Source of the DNA: JAPLST01 sp964397565
Lineage (GTDB): Bacteria > Auribacterota > UBA3054 > JAPLST01
Reading direction: 5' to 3'
DNA: 53,915 bases
Assembly: GCA_964397565.1 (NCBI GenBank)
Contig: CAYNJC010000031.1
Span: forward strand, 1 to 53,915
Position 1 is the stretch's first letter. Every line of letters starts with the position of its first letter. The notes under the pieces are model-generated. The model had not been told where the DNA came from and made no database searches. It was given only the letters and a program-made list of their open reading frames with translations. Made by a program: the position numbers and the translations under genes. Positions 1 to 8,821 of this stretch are shown piece after piece.

Positions 1-49
1 GAACCCTGAATCCTTAATCCTGAACCCTGAACCCTGAACCCTGAACCCT
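1..49. repeat. Heptanucleotide array, unit GAACCCT
   Basis: Seven back-to-back 7-bp units run without a phase break: GAACCCT, GAATCCT, TAATCCT, then four exact GAACCCT. The array lies 13 bp beyond the secA stop codon and may continue beyond the window edge. It is one of about a dozen arrays in this window with the same 7-bp period but a different unit. Confidence 0.9.
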
Positions 50-62
50 TCAGCGTTCCGCC

Positions 63-3000
63 TCACTTCGCCCCGCAGCACTGCTTGTACTTCTTGCCGC
101 TGCCACACGGGCAAGGATCATTGCGGCCAACCTTGGGCTGCGTGCGCATGACCGTATGCGGCCGGGTCGGCCCGCCCGCGCCGCTGTAGGCCGCATCACT
201 CATCTGCATCTGCATGTCCTGCGGGCGCAGTTGCGTGCCGCCCTGCGCCGCCTGGGCCGCCGCCATCGCCGCCGCCACTTGGGCGGGTGTGTGGGCAGTG
301 CTCAAGTCATCGTAGCTGTACGTCGCGCGCGACAAATCCACCAGTTGCTGGGTGCGTTCCGGCGCGGTCGTCAACGCGAAAATATTGGTGGCGACTTCGC
401 CCGCCAGGTTTTCCATCATGGCCGTGAACAAAATATGCGCCTCGCGCTTGTATTCGAGCAACGGGTCTTTCTGGCCATACGAGCGCAGATACACCGATTC
501 GCGCAAACTGTCCATTTCATACAAGTGATCCTTCCAATATTTGTCAATCGTGGTCAGGAAGACATAGCGTTCGAGCCGGCGCAAATTTTCTTCGCCCTCG
601 ATCTCGCCCTTGCGCCGATAGGCCGCCATGACGGCATCGCGCAGGAAGGCATGCAGCGCCTTGGCATCCTTGGCGCGGGCCGCCACATCACTGGCATTCA
701 GGCGTAGCGGGAAACGTACCAGGACCAGCTCCTGAAAGCCGCGCAGATCTTCGTCCGTCAGGCGCTCGGCCTGGGCGTGCTCGGCCACAAAATCGTCCAC
801 CAGATTGCCGGCGGCGTCATCTAGAAACTGCACGACATCGTCATGAATATCTTCCGCCGTCAACAAGCGCGCGCGAAATTCATACACAATGGCGCGCTGC
901 TTGTTCATCACGTCGTCAAACTCGAGGGTGTGTTTGCGAATGCCGAAATTGCGCTGTTCCACGCGTTTCTGGGCGTTCTCAATCGACTTGTCGAGCAGTG
1001 CATGCTCCAGCTGTTCACCTTCCTTCATGCCCAGCCGCTCCATGATGCGGGCGATCCGGTCGGAACCGAACAAGCGCATCAAATCATCTTCGAGCGAGAC
1101 AAAAAAGCGCGAGGCGCCCGGATCACCCTGGCGGCCGGCGCGGCCGCGCAACTGGCGATCAATGCGCCGGGCCTCGTGACGCTCGGTGCCGATGATGCAC
1201 AAGCCGCCCAGTTCCGCGACGCCCGGTCCGAGCTTGATGTCGGTGCCGCGGCCGGCCATGTTGGTCGCAATCGTCACCGCGCTGCGCTGGCCGGCGCGCA
1301 TGATGATTTCGGCCTCGCGTTCATGCTGCTTGGCGTTCAACACGCTGTGGCTGATGCCGCGCCGCTGCAACATCCGGCTGAAAATCTCCGACTGATCCAC
1401 CGTGATCGTGCCGACCAGCACCGGCTGCCCGCGTTCGTTGTGGGCCGCGATCTCGTCGATCACCGCGTTGTATTTCTCGCGCCGCGTCTTGTAAATGACA
1501 TCGTTCATGTCATTACGAACGCACTTCTGGTTGGTCGGGATCACCACCACGTCCAAGCGGTAGATCTGGTGGAATTCGTCGGCCTCGGTATCGGCCGTGC
1601 CGGTCATGCCGGCCAGTTTCTTGTACAAGCGGAAATAATTCTGAATGGTAATCGTGGCGTAGGTCTGCGTCTCGGCCTCGATGCGCACGTTCTCCTTGGC
1701 TTCGAGCGCGCTGTGCAGCCCGTCGGAATAGCGCCGCCCGGCCAGGATCCGGCCGGTGAATTCATCCACAATCATGACCTTGTTTTCCTGCACCACGTAA
1801 TCAACGTCTTTTTCAAACAAGGCATAGGCGCGCAGCAACTGCGACAGATTATGCAGGCGCTCGCTGGTTTCCTGGTAGCGCTGCTGCAGTTCGCCCTTGC
1901 GCTGCGTTTTCTCGGCCAGGGTCAGATCGGGATCGTCGTCAAGGTGTTGAATGTCAAGAATGATGTCGGGCATCACAAAGCGGTCTTTGTCGTGCGGCGA
2001 CAAATCGGCCAGGCCCTTGTCGGTCAAATGCACATCGTGCGAGCGCTCATCCATCGAGAAATGCAGGTCCTCGGTGATTTTGTTCATCTCGCGCCGGCGC
2101 ATGTCGGCGATCAAATCGGCATGCACCCGCTCGATCAGCTTGTGGCATTTGGGCTCTTCCAACAGTTTCATCAACTGGCGGTGCTTGGGCATCCCTTTCT
2201 GCACTTTGTACATCAGCACCCCGGCCTCATAGGCACTGCTGTCGTCGCCCTTGTCCAGCAGCTCGCGGGCCTGCCGCAGCATGGTGTTGCACAGCCCTTG
2301 CTGGCGGCTGAACAAGGTTTCGACCAGCGGCTTGATCTCATGATAGGTCGTGGCGCGGGTGTAGCCGACCGGCCCGGAAATGATCAGCGGCGTGCGGGCT
2401 TCATCAATCAGGATGGAATCCACCTCGTCCACAATGGCATAGAAGTGCCCGCGCTGCACCATGTCCTCCTTGCGCATCGCCATGCCATGATCGCGCAGAT
2501 AGTCAAAGCCGAATTCACTGTTGGTGCCATAGGTGATATCGCAGGCATACTGCGCGCGGCGCTCGATCGGCGTCATTTGATTTTGGACGCAGCCGATGCT
2601 GACCCCCAGGAATTCATAGATGCCTTTGTTCCACTGCGAATCGCGCCGCGCCAAAAAGTCATTGACCGTGACGATGTGCGCGCCACGGCCGGTGAGCGCA
2701 TTCAGATACAGCGGCAGCACCGCCACCAAGGTCTTGCCTTCGCCCGTCGCCATTTCGGCAATCGCCCCGCGATGCAGCACAATCCCGCCAATCAACTGCA
2801 CATCGTAGGGAATCATGTTCCACGTATACTCGTGGCCGCAGACATCCCAGCTCTTGCCGCACATGCGCCGACAGGCGTTCTTGACCGTCGCAAAGGCCTC
2901 GACCATGATGTCGTCCGGCGTGGCGCCGGCGGCCAGGCGTTGGCGGAACTCGGCCGTGCGCGCCTGCACGTCCGCATCGCTCAACTGCTGCAGCCGCGCT

Positions 3001-3095
3001 TCCTCGGCATTGATCAGCTGCACCGTTGGCCGTAATTGCTTGAGGATCCGCTGATTGCGCGACCCTATGATCTTCCGCATAATCCAGTTGTACAT
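63..3095 (-). CDS. secA: Preprotein translocase ATPase SecA
   Basis: SecA is the motor ATPase that pushes unfolded preproteins through the SecYEG channel at the inner membrane. The 1010-residue protein has Walker A MATGEGKTL at about 115-123, DEVDS at 223-227 followed by a conserved ARTPLIISG stretch, the helicase motif GRGTDI, GRAGRQGD, and a C-terminal zinc-binding SEC-C motif (CPCGSGKKYKQCC). It is about 100 residues longer than E. coli SecA (901). The extra length lies mainly between the first nucleotide-binding segment and the VDEFTGR motif (about 245-440), a pattern known from long SecA forms in FCB and PVC bacteria. Start at the first ATG; a second in-frame ATG five codons later (MRKIIGS) is also possible because SecA N-termini usually resemble it. 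Single gene with its own promoter. Confidence 0.98.
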   Translation of the reverse strand: MYNWIMRKIIGSRNQRILKQLRPTVQLINAEEARLQQLSDADVQARTAEFRQRLAAGATPDDIMVEAFATVKNACRRMCGKSWDVCGHEYTWNMIPYDVQLIGGIVLHRGAIAEMATGEGKTLVAVLPLYLNALTGRGAHIVTVNDFLARRDSQWNKGIYEFLGVSIGCVQNQMTPIERRAQYACDITYGTNSEFGFDYLRDHGMAMRKEDMVQRGHFYAIVDEVDSILIDEARTPLIISGPVGYTRATTYHEIKPLVETLFSRQQGLCNTMLRQARELLDKGDDSSAYEAGVLMYKVQKGMPKHRQLMKLLEEPKCHKLIERVHADLIADMRRREMNKITEDLHFSMDERSHDVHLTDKGLADLSPHDKDRFVMPDIILDIQHLDDDPDLTLAEKTQRKGELQQRYQETSERLHNLSQLLRAYALFEKDVDYVVQENKVMIVDEFTGRILAGRRYSDGLHSALEAKENVRIEAETQTYATITIQNYFRLYKKLAGMTGTADTEADEFHQIYRLDVVVIPTNQKCVRNDMNDVIYKTRREKYNAVIDEIAAHNERGQPVLVGTITVDQSEIFSRMLQRRGISHSVLNAKQHEREAEIIMRAGQRSAVTIATNMAGRGTDIKLGPGVAELGGLCIIGTERHEARRIDRQLRGRAGRQGDPGASRFFVSLEDDLMRLFGSDRIARIMERLGMKEGEQLEHALLDKSIENAQKRVEQRNFGIRKHTLEFDDVMNKQRAIVYEFRARLLTAEDIHDDVVQFLDDAAGNLVDDFVAEHAQAERLTDEDLRGFQELVLVRFPLRLNASDVAARAKDAKALHAFLRDAVMAAYRRKGEIEGEENLRRLERYVFLTTIDKYWKDHLYEMDSLRESVYLRSYGQKDPLLEYKREAHILFTAMMENLAGEVATNIFALTTAPERTQQLVDLSRATYSYDDLSTAHTPAQVAAAMAAAQAAQGGTQLRPQDMQMQMSDAAYSGAGGPTRPHTVMRTQPKVGRNDPCPCGSGKKYKQCCGAK

Positions 3096-3134
3096 ACGCT
3101 CACATACGGGGTGTGAATTATTTCGTGCAATGAA

Positions 3135-3163
3135 ATTGTAGCAAAAACGCGCCTAAAATGACA
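3135..3163 (-). promoter_or_regulatory. Putative secA promoter
   Basis: Read on the minus strand, a TACAAT -10 (3140-3135) lies 17 bp from a weak TGTCAT -35 (3163-3158). It would give a leader of about 33 nt before the secA ATG. The -35 is poor, so this is tentative. Confidence 0.45.
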
Positions 3164-3245
3164 GCGCCCGCAGGGTCCGGCCGGCACGCCGTTGCCCCAC
3201 AGAAGTCATGCCACCCGTCCATTCGCAGAACAGCACCGTGAAAAG

Positions 3246-3274
3246 TTGACTCGGGCGCGCAATAATGCTATACT
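3246..3274 (+). promoter_or_regulatory. Sigma-70-type promoter for the 3346 lipoprotein
   Basis: TTGACT (3246-3251), a 17-bp spacer and TATACT (3269-3274), with an extended -10 TGC just upstream. The predicted transcript has a leader of about 65 nt containing the GAGGAG ribosome-binding site at 3331-3336. Confidence 0.8.
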
Positions 3275-3345
3275 AAAGGTGCGCCAAAACAACCTATCAG
3301 CGTACAACCCTACCTATGTAACCTGGTTATGAGGAGAATTACGCT

Positions 3346-4083
3346 ATGAAACATCTGCGACACCTCCGCACCGCCGCGTGTGCCTGTTGTGTGTTTGCAC
3401 TCGCCGCGTGTGACAAAGAAACCACCACCACCACCATGATCAGCGGGGCGCCCGCGCCCGCGCGGGCCAACGAGTACACCGGTGATATTGATCCGGGCAG
3501 AGTCAAGATCAAGATGGATCTGCGCGAAGAAAGTCCGTATGATGCCAAGCACACGACCATGTTAACCGGCAAGTTTCCCTCGGACGTCAACCAGTTTAAC
3601 AGCGCCACGCGCGTCAACTTGGGCGGGCAACTGACCGATGATTCCGGTTTTGGCGCGAGCACGTCCAGCCAAATCATCCCCGAGAAGATCAATCGCAAAG
3701 GCAACCGCATGCTCACCCGCTATCGCAAGTACACGACCGCCGATGGTCGTTCCAGTTCCCATCATGGTTATCCGATCACGACGATCATCAAGCTCTGGCA
3801 TAATGAGCGCAAGGGCATGACCGGCTACCTGATCTGCGCGACGCCCAAGTCGGTCGGCACGGACCGCGTCAACTGGATGCCGTATTATGACCTGATGCAG
3901 AGCATGTTTGGCTCAGGCAAAGTCAGTGATACCGCCAACGGCAAGCTCACGATTGGGCTGACCGGCTTCAGCACGAAGCGCGGCGCGCAGATCGCCGAAA
4001 GCCATGCCGTTGAAGGCCCGGTCGGCTTCTACGCCAAGAAAGGCCGCCTGCAGATCGGCGAAGTCAAGGTGCCCAAGAAATAG
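3346..4083 (+). CDS. Putative lipoprotein, function unknown
   Basis: A 245-residue protein with a short basic N-terminus, a hydrophobic stretch and a lipobox ALAAC placing the lipidated cysteine at residue 22, so it should be processed by signal peptidase II and anchored in an envelope membrane. Aspartate follows the cysteine; in E. coli that residue favours inner-membrane retention, but the rule need not hold here. The mature part starts with a run of threonines, is rich in charged residues and shows no domain I recognise. GAGGAG lies 9 nt before the ATG and a strong promoter lies upstream. The following gene is on the same strand 44 bp away and may be cotranscribed. Confidence 0.8.
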   Translation: MKHLRHLRTAACACCVFALAACDKETTTTTMISGAPAPARANEYTGDIDPGRVKIKMDLREESPYDAKHTTMLTGKFPSDVNQFNSATRVNLGGQLTDDSGFGASTSSQIIPEKINRKGNRMLTRYRKYTTADGRSSSHHGYPITTIIKLWHNERKGMTGYLICATPKSVGTDRVNWMPYYDLMQSMFGSGKVSDTANGKLTIGLTGFSTKRGAQIAESHAVEGPVGFYAKKGRLQIGEVKVPKK

Positions 4084-4127
4084 CGCATTGCCCGCGCGCG
4101 TCACACCGCAACAAGCCCTGGCATTTC

Positions 4128-4748
4128 ATGACCCTCCGGCTTTTTGTTATCTTTTTCGGTCTGGCCGTGGCGCTGGCACAGCGGGCTTGCGGCGAGAACA
4201 TCAGCTATGTCTGGGAGCTGGCCATGGTGGTGACCAGCACCCCGCCCGGCACCGGCCGCGGCGTCTGGCAGTCACCCGTTCCAGTCGTCACCTCCGCCTA
4301 CGAGTATGTCTTGACCACCAAAGTCAGCGCGATTGCGCACATGCTGCCACCCTTCATCGGCACATGGGACGGTGGTGAAGAAACGGTGGCAACCAATATC
4401 GGCGCGATCCCGTCATTGCCCTGTGTTTTTTTTGACAATACTGTGCGCTACACCAATGTGCGCAATTTTCTGTTCCTGATGGTCACGAGTGTGGCGTCAT
4501 CACATGCGCGGGTCACGATCGAGACGGATGCGTATGTGCGCTACGAACTTTCCGAATTTGCCATTACCAATCTGACCCTGCGCAGCGCGACCCAGGTCTA
4601 TATGGACCTGAGCGCGCGCACCAACGAGGGCCGCGGCATTTTCCTGACGGCTGTGCCGGAACTGCTGCCGTGGCACGCCACCGGGGTGTGGAGTGCCTGG
4701 CTGCTCTGCGCCCGGCGCGCCCGGCCCCGCGTCCTGCCGCGCACATAG
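4128..4748 (+). CDS. Secreted protein of unknown function with a PEP-CTERM-like tail
   Basis: A 206-residue protein that begins with a clear signal peptide (MTLRLFVIFFGLAVALA) and has a beta-rich middle without a recognised domain. The C-terminus has the order Val-Pro-Glu, a moderately hydrophobic tryptophan-containing stretch, then an Arg-rich tail (ARRARPR). This is the layout of PEP-CTERM sorting tags known from several diderm phyla, but the canonical Pro after the Glu is missing and the hydrophobic stretch is short. No strong Shine-Dalgarno precedes the ATG, so the start is chosen because it gives the signal peptide. Probably in the transcript of the preceding lipoprotein gene. Confidence 0.65.
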   Translation: MTLRLFVIFFGLAVALAQRACGENISYVWELAMVVTSTPPGTGRGVWQSPVPVVTSAYEYVLTTKVSAIAHMLPPFIGTWDGGEETVATNIGAIPSLPCVFFDNTVRYTNVRNFLFLMVTSVASSHARVTIETDAYVRYELSEFAITNLTLRSATQVYMDLSARTNEGRGIFLTAVPELLPWHATGVWSAWLLCARRARPRVLPRT

Positions 4749-4874
4749 AGCCCGGCATGCCGGCCGCACCGGCGTTACGCATCGTTTGACCTGCGTTGCC
4801 GCGTGGACGCCCACCCCACGGATGCCTCTTCGTCACGCGCCATGCGCCGGATTCCACCTTGCATCACCGGCGAT

Positions 4875-4903
4875 TTGCATTTGGCGCGCCATTTGTGTAT
4901 ACT
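4875..4903 (+). promoter_or_regulatory. rpsA promoter; 4749-5044 otherwise gene-free
   Basis: TTGCAT (4875-4880), a 17-bp spacer and TATACT (4898-4903). The transcript would start near 4910 and leave a leader of about 135 nt before the rpsA ATG. Upstream of the promoter the spacer holds a 12-bp palindrome (CCGGCATGCCGG, 4752-4763) and nothing else that I can name. Confidence 0.8.
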
Positions 4904-5044
4904 AACTGGCTTGTGTAGTTGACCTGCGCGCGGGCCATGCGCCACGCCGTCGTGCAGGCATGATTTTTGGCATGGGGCCGACCGGCGCACGGCGCATGCT
5001 TCACAAAGGATACCCTGTTTCGTCCTGTAACCATCAACCGTATC

Positions 5045-6874
5045 ATGGCATTTAAAAAAGATAAAGTTGTCGAACCCGAGCTCAAGTATGATCTCGCCTC
5101 GCTGGGCATCAGCGAATCCGCCTACGAATCGTTTTCCTTGGAAGACGCCACCGACTTGTATGCCGGCTCCGTGCGCCAGGCGCCGGAAGGCACGATTCAA
5201 AAGGGCCGCGTGGTCAGCATCAGCGCCACGCATGTCTCGATCGACATCGGCGGCAAATCAGAAGGCCTGATCGAGCGCGAAGAATTTTCGAATATTGAGC
5301 TGGTCAAGCCAGGTGACGAAGTTGAAGTGTTGCTGGTCCAGCGTGAAGACACGGAAGGCAACATGCGCCTGTCGAAGTCGCAAGCCGACCGGCAGCGCGC
5401 GTGGGAGCGCACGCTCAAGGCCTGCGAAGGCGATGGCCGCGTGATCGGCACCGTCCGCCGCAAGGTCAAAGGCGGGCTGATGATAGACATTGGCATTGAA
5501 GCCTTCCTGCCGTCCTCGCAGATTGCGCTGCAGAACGTCAAGAGCGTGGACGAGTACCTGGGCCAGGAACTTGAAGTCAAGGTTATCAAAGTCAACCATG
5601 ACCGCCAGAACGTGGTCGTCTCACGCCGCGAGCTGCTGGATGCCGAGCGTGTCCTGCGCAAACGCGAGTTTCTCGAGACGATCAAAGTCGGCGACGTCCG
5701 CCGCGGCAATGTCAAGAATATTACCGACTTCGGCGCGTTCATTGACTTGCATGGCATTGATGGCTTGTTGCACCTGACCGACATGCGCTGGGGCCGCATC
5801 AATCACCCGACCGAGCTGCTGTCGCTGGGCTTGGAAATCGACGTGATGGTCATCGGCATTGATTACGACAAGGAGCGCGTCTCCTTGGGCATCAAGCAAA
5901 TGAACGACAATCCTTGGCTGGATGTCGAGAAGAAATATCCGGCCAATTCGACGGTGTCGGGCAAGGTGGTCAACATTCTGCCGTACGGCGCCTTCATCGA
6001 GCTGGAAGAAGGCGTGGAGGGCTTGATTCACATCAGCGAGTTCTCGTGGACGCGCAAAGTCAATCACCCGAATGAGTTTGTCAATGCGGGTGACATAGTG
6101 CGCGCGATGGTGCTGCACGTTGATTCGTTCGAGCAGAAGATCAGCCTGGGCCTGCGCCAGACGCAGGATAACCCGTGGGAGACGATCGGCGAACGCTATC
6201 CGCAGGGCGCCAAGGTGCACGGCACCGTCCGCAATCTGACGGCCTATGGCGCGTTTGTCGAACTCGAAGACGGCATTGACGGCTTGATCCATGTCTCGGA
6301 CATGTCCTGGACCCGCAAGATCAATCATCCCTCGGAAGTGATCAAGAAGAGCGACCAGGTCGAGGCCGTGGTCCTCTCGGTCAACGCGTCCGACCGCAAG
6401 ATCGCACTCGGGCTCAAGCAATTGGTCGAAGACCCGTGGGAACATATCTACAATCACTATAAAGAAGGCGATGTCATTGCCGGCAAGGTCACCAACACCA
6501 CCTCGTTCGGCGCGTTCGTCCAGCTCAACAATGACATTGAAGGGCTGGTCCACATTTCCGAGTTGTCCGACAAGCCGGTCGGCAATGTGAAAGACGCGGT
6601 CAAGGTGGGTGACGAGGTTACCGCCAAGATCGTGCGGATCGAGCCGGGCGACCGCAAAGTGGCGCTGAGTATCCGCGCCTATGAGCGCGACAAGGCGCTG
6701 GCCGAGCGGGCCGCCACGGAACCAACGCCGATCACGACCACGGCGTCCACGCCGCACGCGCCCGCGCCCGAGCGCAAACGCTTCGAAAGCGGCCTTGACC
6801 TTGGTGGCGCGTTGCTGCCGGGGGACGCCGCCGCGGCCGACCAGGGCTCGGACACTGCGCCGCAGCCGGTCTAA
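5045..6874 (+). CDS. rpsA: 30S ribosomal protein S1
   Basis: S1 binds mRNA and helps the small ribosomal subunit load structured or weak-RBS messages. The 609-residue protein has six S1 (OB-fold) repeats, each with the hallmark G-x-V followed by GAF-hydrophobic-E/D and GLIHxSE/D: the first two are divergent (ending GLIEREEF and AFLPSSQ), the next four canonical (GLLHLTDM, GLIHISEF, GLIHVSDM, GLVHISEL). A flexible Thr/Pro/Ala-rich tail follows from about residue 560. The frame is open further upstream (ATG at 4967), but MAFKKDKVVEPE is a typical S1 N-terminus. There is no strong Shine-Dalgarno, as is usual for rpsA. tRNA-Asp follows from its own promoter. Confidence 0.97.
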   Translation: MAFKKDKVVEPELKYDLASLGISESAYESFSLEDATDLYAGSVRQAPEGTIQKGRVVSISATHVSIDIGGKSEGLIEREEFSNIELVKPGDEVEVLLVQREDTEGNMRLSKSQADRQRAWERTLKACEGDGRVIGTVRRKVKGGLMIDIGIEAFLPSSQIALQNVKSVDEYLGQELEVKVIKVNHDRQNVVVSRRELLDAERVLRKREFLETIKVGDVRRGNVKNITDFGAFIDLHGIDGLLHLTDMRWGRINHPTELLSLGLEIDVMVIGIDYDKERVSLGIKQMNDNPWLDVEKKYPANSTVSGKVVNILPYGAFIELEEGVEGLIHISEFSWTRKVNHPNEFVNAGDIVRAMVLHVDSFEQKISLGLRQTQDNPWETIGERYPQGAKVHGTVRNLTAYGAFVELEDGIDGLIHVSDMSWTRKINHPSEVIKKSDQVEAVVLSVNASDRKIALGLKQLVEDPWEHIYNHYKEGDVIAGKVTNTTSFGAFVQLNNDIEGLVHISELSDKPVGNVKDAVKVGDEVTAKIVRIEPGDRKVALSIRAYERDKALAERAATEPTPITTTASTPHAPAPERKRFESGLDLGGALLPGDAAAADQGSDTAPQPV

Positions 6875-6881
6875 CGCGCGC

Positions 6882-6910
6882 TTGCATTTGCACGGCGGTT
6901 TCGCTATACT
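6882..6910 (+). promoter_or_regulatory. tRNA-Asp promoter
   Basis: TTGCAT (6882-6887), a 17-bp spacer and TATACT (6905-6910), the same -35/-10 pair as the rpsA promoter. The tRNA 5' end is 24 bp beyond the -10. Confidence 0.8.
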
Positions 6911-6933
6911 TGCCGCCGCGTGATGCGCACTAC

Positions 6934-7011
6934 GCGGGAGTAGCTCAACTTGGTTAGAGCGCTGCCCTGTCACGGCAGAGGTTGCGAGTTCAAGTCTCGT
7001 CTCTCGCGCCA
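6934..7011 (+). tRNA. tRNA-Asp(GTC)
   Basis: Seven-base-pair acceptor stem GCGGGAG/CTCTCGC (one G-U pair), an anticodon stem CTGCC/GGCAG enclosing the loop CTGTCAC (anticodon GTC), and a T loop TTCAAGT. CCA is encoded at 7009-7011. It stands alone between its promoter and a terminator. Confidence 0.97.
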
Positions 7012-7016
7012 GTTTG

Positions 7017-7061
7017 AAGACGCCGGATCACCCATGCACCATGGACTCCGGCGTCTTTTTT
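7017..7061 (+). terminator. Rho-independent terminator after tRNA-Asp
   Basis: An 11-bp perfect stem (AAGACGCCGGA pairing with TCCGGCGTCTT), a 19-nt loop and a run of six T at 7056-7061. Confidence 0.9.
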
Positions 7062-7122
7062 GTTGAGCGTCCGTGCGCTGTAACGCAGTACTGCACAATC
7101 CCCCCATGGCGTTTTGCCATGC

Positions 7123-7151
7123 TTGACGCCGCCGCCACAGGCCGCTATAAT
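7123..7151 (+). promoter_or_regulatory. Promoter of the PLP-enzyme gene
   Basis: TTGACG (7123-7128), a 17-bp spacer and TATAAT (7146-7151). Transcription should begin near 7158, which rules out the in-frame codons upstream and supports the ATG at 7182. Confidence 0.85.
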
Positions 7152-7181
7152 AGAAACATTGAATATGGAGCGCACCAACAT

Positions 7182-8648
7182 ATGATTGAATTCACCGACC
7201 ATGTTGTCAACGAGCAAGCCCGTGACCGGGCGGTCCTGCGTTGCCGCGAACGCGGCATCCTGTTGCCAACCTTTGCGCAGATGAAAGACCCAAGCCGCGT
7301 GCCCGCCGCCATTCGCGACGAGTTGAAAACCATCGGCTTGTGGGATGTCCATCCCCGCAATCTCTTCCGGATTACCTGGCATAATCAACCGCGTGAACGC
7401 GGCGGCTTGTTTGGTGCCGTGCCCCATCTGGTGCTGCCACCCGCCCTGACCGGTGTCAGCGCGCCCATCGCGCTACTGCTGGGCAAGTGGTTTCCCACCG
7501 GCGCACATAAGGTCGGCGCCGCCTATGGCTGCCTTGCGCCACGCCTGGTCACCGGCCAATTCGACCCGACCTATCACAAAGCCGTCTGGCCTTCGACCGG
7601 CAATTACTGCCGCGGCGGCGCGTTTGACTCGGCCCTGATGGGCTGCACCGCCGTCGCCATCCTGCCGGAAGGCATGAGCCGCGAACGCTTCGACTGGCTG
7701 CGCACGATCGGCGCCGAAGTCATTGCCACGCCCGGCTGCGAATCGAATGTCAAGGAAATCTACGACAAATGCTGGGAAATCCGGCGCACCCGCCCGGATT
7801 GCGTGATCCTCAACCAGTTTGATGAATTTGGCAACCCTTGCTGGCACTACCATGTGACGGGCGCCGCCATTGAAGATGTCTGGCGCGCGCTCCCCCATCA
7901 GCCGCGCTTGAGTGCCTACATCTCGGCGACCGGCTCGGCCGGCACGATTGCCGCCGGCGACTATTTGCGCACCATCGTGCCACACGTGCGCGTCGTCGCG
8001 GCCGAGGCGCTGCAATGCCCGACGCTGCTCTACAATGGGTTTGGCGCCCATCGCATCGAAGGCATTGGCGACAAGCATGTGCCGTGGGTTCACAATGTGC
8101 GCAACACCAACGCGGTCGCGGCGATTGACGACGAACTCTGCCTGCGCATCCTGCGCCTCTTCAATGAGCCGGTCGGCAAAGCGTTTCTGGCAACCCAGGG
8201 CATTCCTGCCGCGCTGCTTGACTCGCTGGACTGCCTCGGCATCTCGGCCATTGCCAATCTGCTCGCTGCAATCAAGACCGCCAAGCATTTCGAGTTTGGC
8301 GCGCGCGATGCCGTCGTCACGATTGCGACCGACTCGGCCGCGCTGTACGCCTCGCGCCTCGAGGAGTTGCGCGCCGAGCGCGGCGCCTACACCGCCACCC
8401 AGGCCGCCTGCGACTTGGACCACTGCTTGCACGGCACGACCACGGATCATTACAAAGAGTTGACCTTCCTTGATCAAAAGGCCATTCACAATCTTAAATA
8501 TTACACCTGGGTCGAGCAGCAAGGCAAAGACATCACCGACCTGCATCGCTTGTGGCACGACCCGGAGGTCTGGCCGCAATTGTTTGCGCAAGTGACGCGC
8601 TGGGATGAGTTGATCGACGCGTTTAACGCGCAGGTCGCGGGCGCGTGA
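7182..8648 (+). CDS. Fold-type-II PLP-dependent enzyme (TrpB/cysteine synthase superfamily)
   Basis: A 488-residue protein of the tryptophan synthase beta/cysteine synthase superfamily, which does beta-replacement or beta-elimination on amino acids. The PLP-binding lysine is in TGAHKVGAAYG, the substrate-binding loop is PSTGNYCRGG and the phosphate-binding glycine loop is ATGSAGT. It matches neither TrpB (no TrpA/TrpB interface motifs seen) nor a short cysteine synthase (about 310 aa); the C-terminal extension of over 100 residues fits the long PLP-dependent beta-subunit-like group whose reaction is not settled. GGAG lies 11 nt before the ATG. Monocistronic by its promoter and a repeat-filled downstream spacer. 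Family assignment is confident; substrate is unknown. Confidence 0.85.
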   Translation: MIEFTDHVVNEQARDRAVLRCRERGILLPTFAQMKDPSRVPAAIRDELKTIGLWDVHPRNLFRITWHNQPRERGGLFGAVPHLVLPPALTGVSAPIALLLGKWFPTGAHKVGAAYGCLAPRLVTGQFDPTYHKAVWPSTGNYCRGGAFDSALMGCTAVAILPEGMSRERFDWLRTIGAEVIATPGCESNVKEIYDKCWEIRRTRPDCVILNQFDEFGNPCWHYHVTGAAIEDVWRALPHQPRLSAYISATGSAGTIAAGDYLRTIVPHVRVVAAEALQCPTLLYNGFGAHRIEGIGDKHVPWVHNVRNTNAVAAIDDELCLRILRLFNEPVGKAFLATQGIPAALLDSLDCLGISAIANLLAAIKTAKHFEFGARDAVVTIATDSAALYASRLEELRAERGAYTATQAACDLDHCLHGTTTDHYKELTFLDQKAIHNLKYYTWVEQQGKDITDLHRLWHDPEVWPQLFAQVTRWDELIDAFNAQVAGA

Positions 8649-8675
8649 TGTCCATGCGGGTTCAGGCTTCAGGGC

Positions 8676-8733
8676 TGCTTGGAGCTGGCTTGGCTAGTCC
8701 CGCCATCGGCGTGGATCCCGCCAACGGCGGGAT
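8676..8733. repeat. Dispersed repeat with GATCCCGCC hairpin
   Basis: This segment (starting TGCTTGGAGCTGGC and ending in the hairpin ATCCCGCC-aac-GGCGGGAT) recurs at 53804-53897 in a longer form inserted into another repeat. Related GATCCCGCC/GGCGGGA half-palindromes occur near 20880, 25070, 28749 and 29172. It looks like a REP-type dispersed palindrome. Confidence 0.7.
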
Positions 8734-8747
8734 TCAGGTTGCGGAGA

Positions 8748-8801
8748 AAAATGGTTTTGGTGCAAAACCATTTTGTACAAAATGAATTGCGGCAATTCAT
8801 T
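8748..8801. other. Three adjoining perfect hairpins
   Basis: AAAATGGTTTTG-gtg-CAAAACCATTTT (12-bp stem, 8748-8774), TTTTGTACAAAA (8771-8782) and AATGAATTG-cgg-CAATTCATT (9-bp stem, 8781-8801) follow one another and partly overlap, so they could switch between alternatives. The first two may terminate the PLP-enzyme transcript. The block ends 21 bp before the next start codon. Confidence 0.7.
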
Positions 8802-8821
8802 GTTATAGCACGGGAGTGGGC

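Noticed and set aside
1..49. Possible CRISPR array
   Set aside because: Units are 7 bp and contiguous, with no spacers; none of the heptad arrays has CRISPR geometry and no cas gene is present.
843..3035. 730-codon open frame antisense to secA
   Set aside because: It mirrors the secA reading frame; high GC at third positions keeps the opposite strand open. The protein is low-complexity His/Gln/Ala-rich with no motif.
4967..5044. Upstream in-frame ATG for rpsA
   Set aside because: The extra 26 residues do not look like an S1 N-terminus, while MAFKKDKV at 5045 does.
7014..7181. Upstream in-frame extension of the PLP-enzyme gene
   Set aside because: It overlaps the tRNA-Asp terminator and lies upstream of the strong promoter at 7123-7151.
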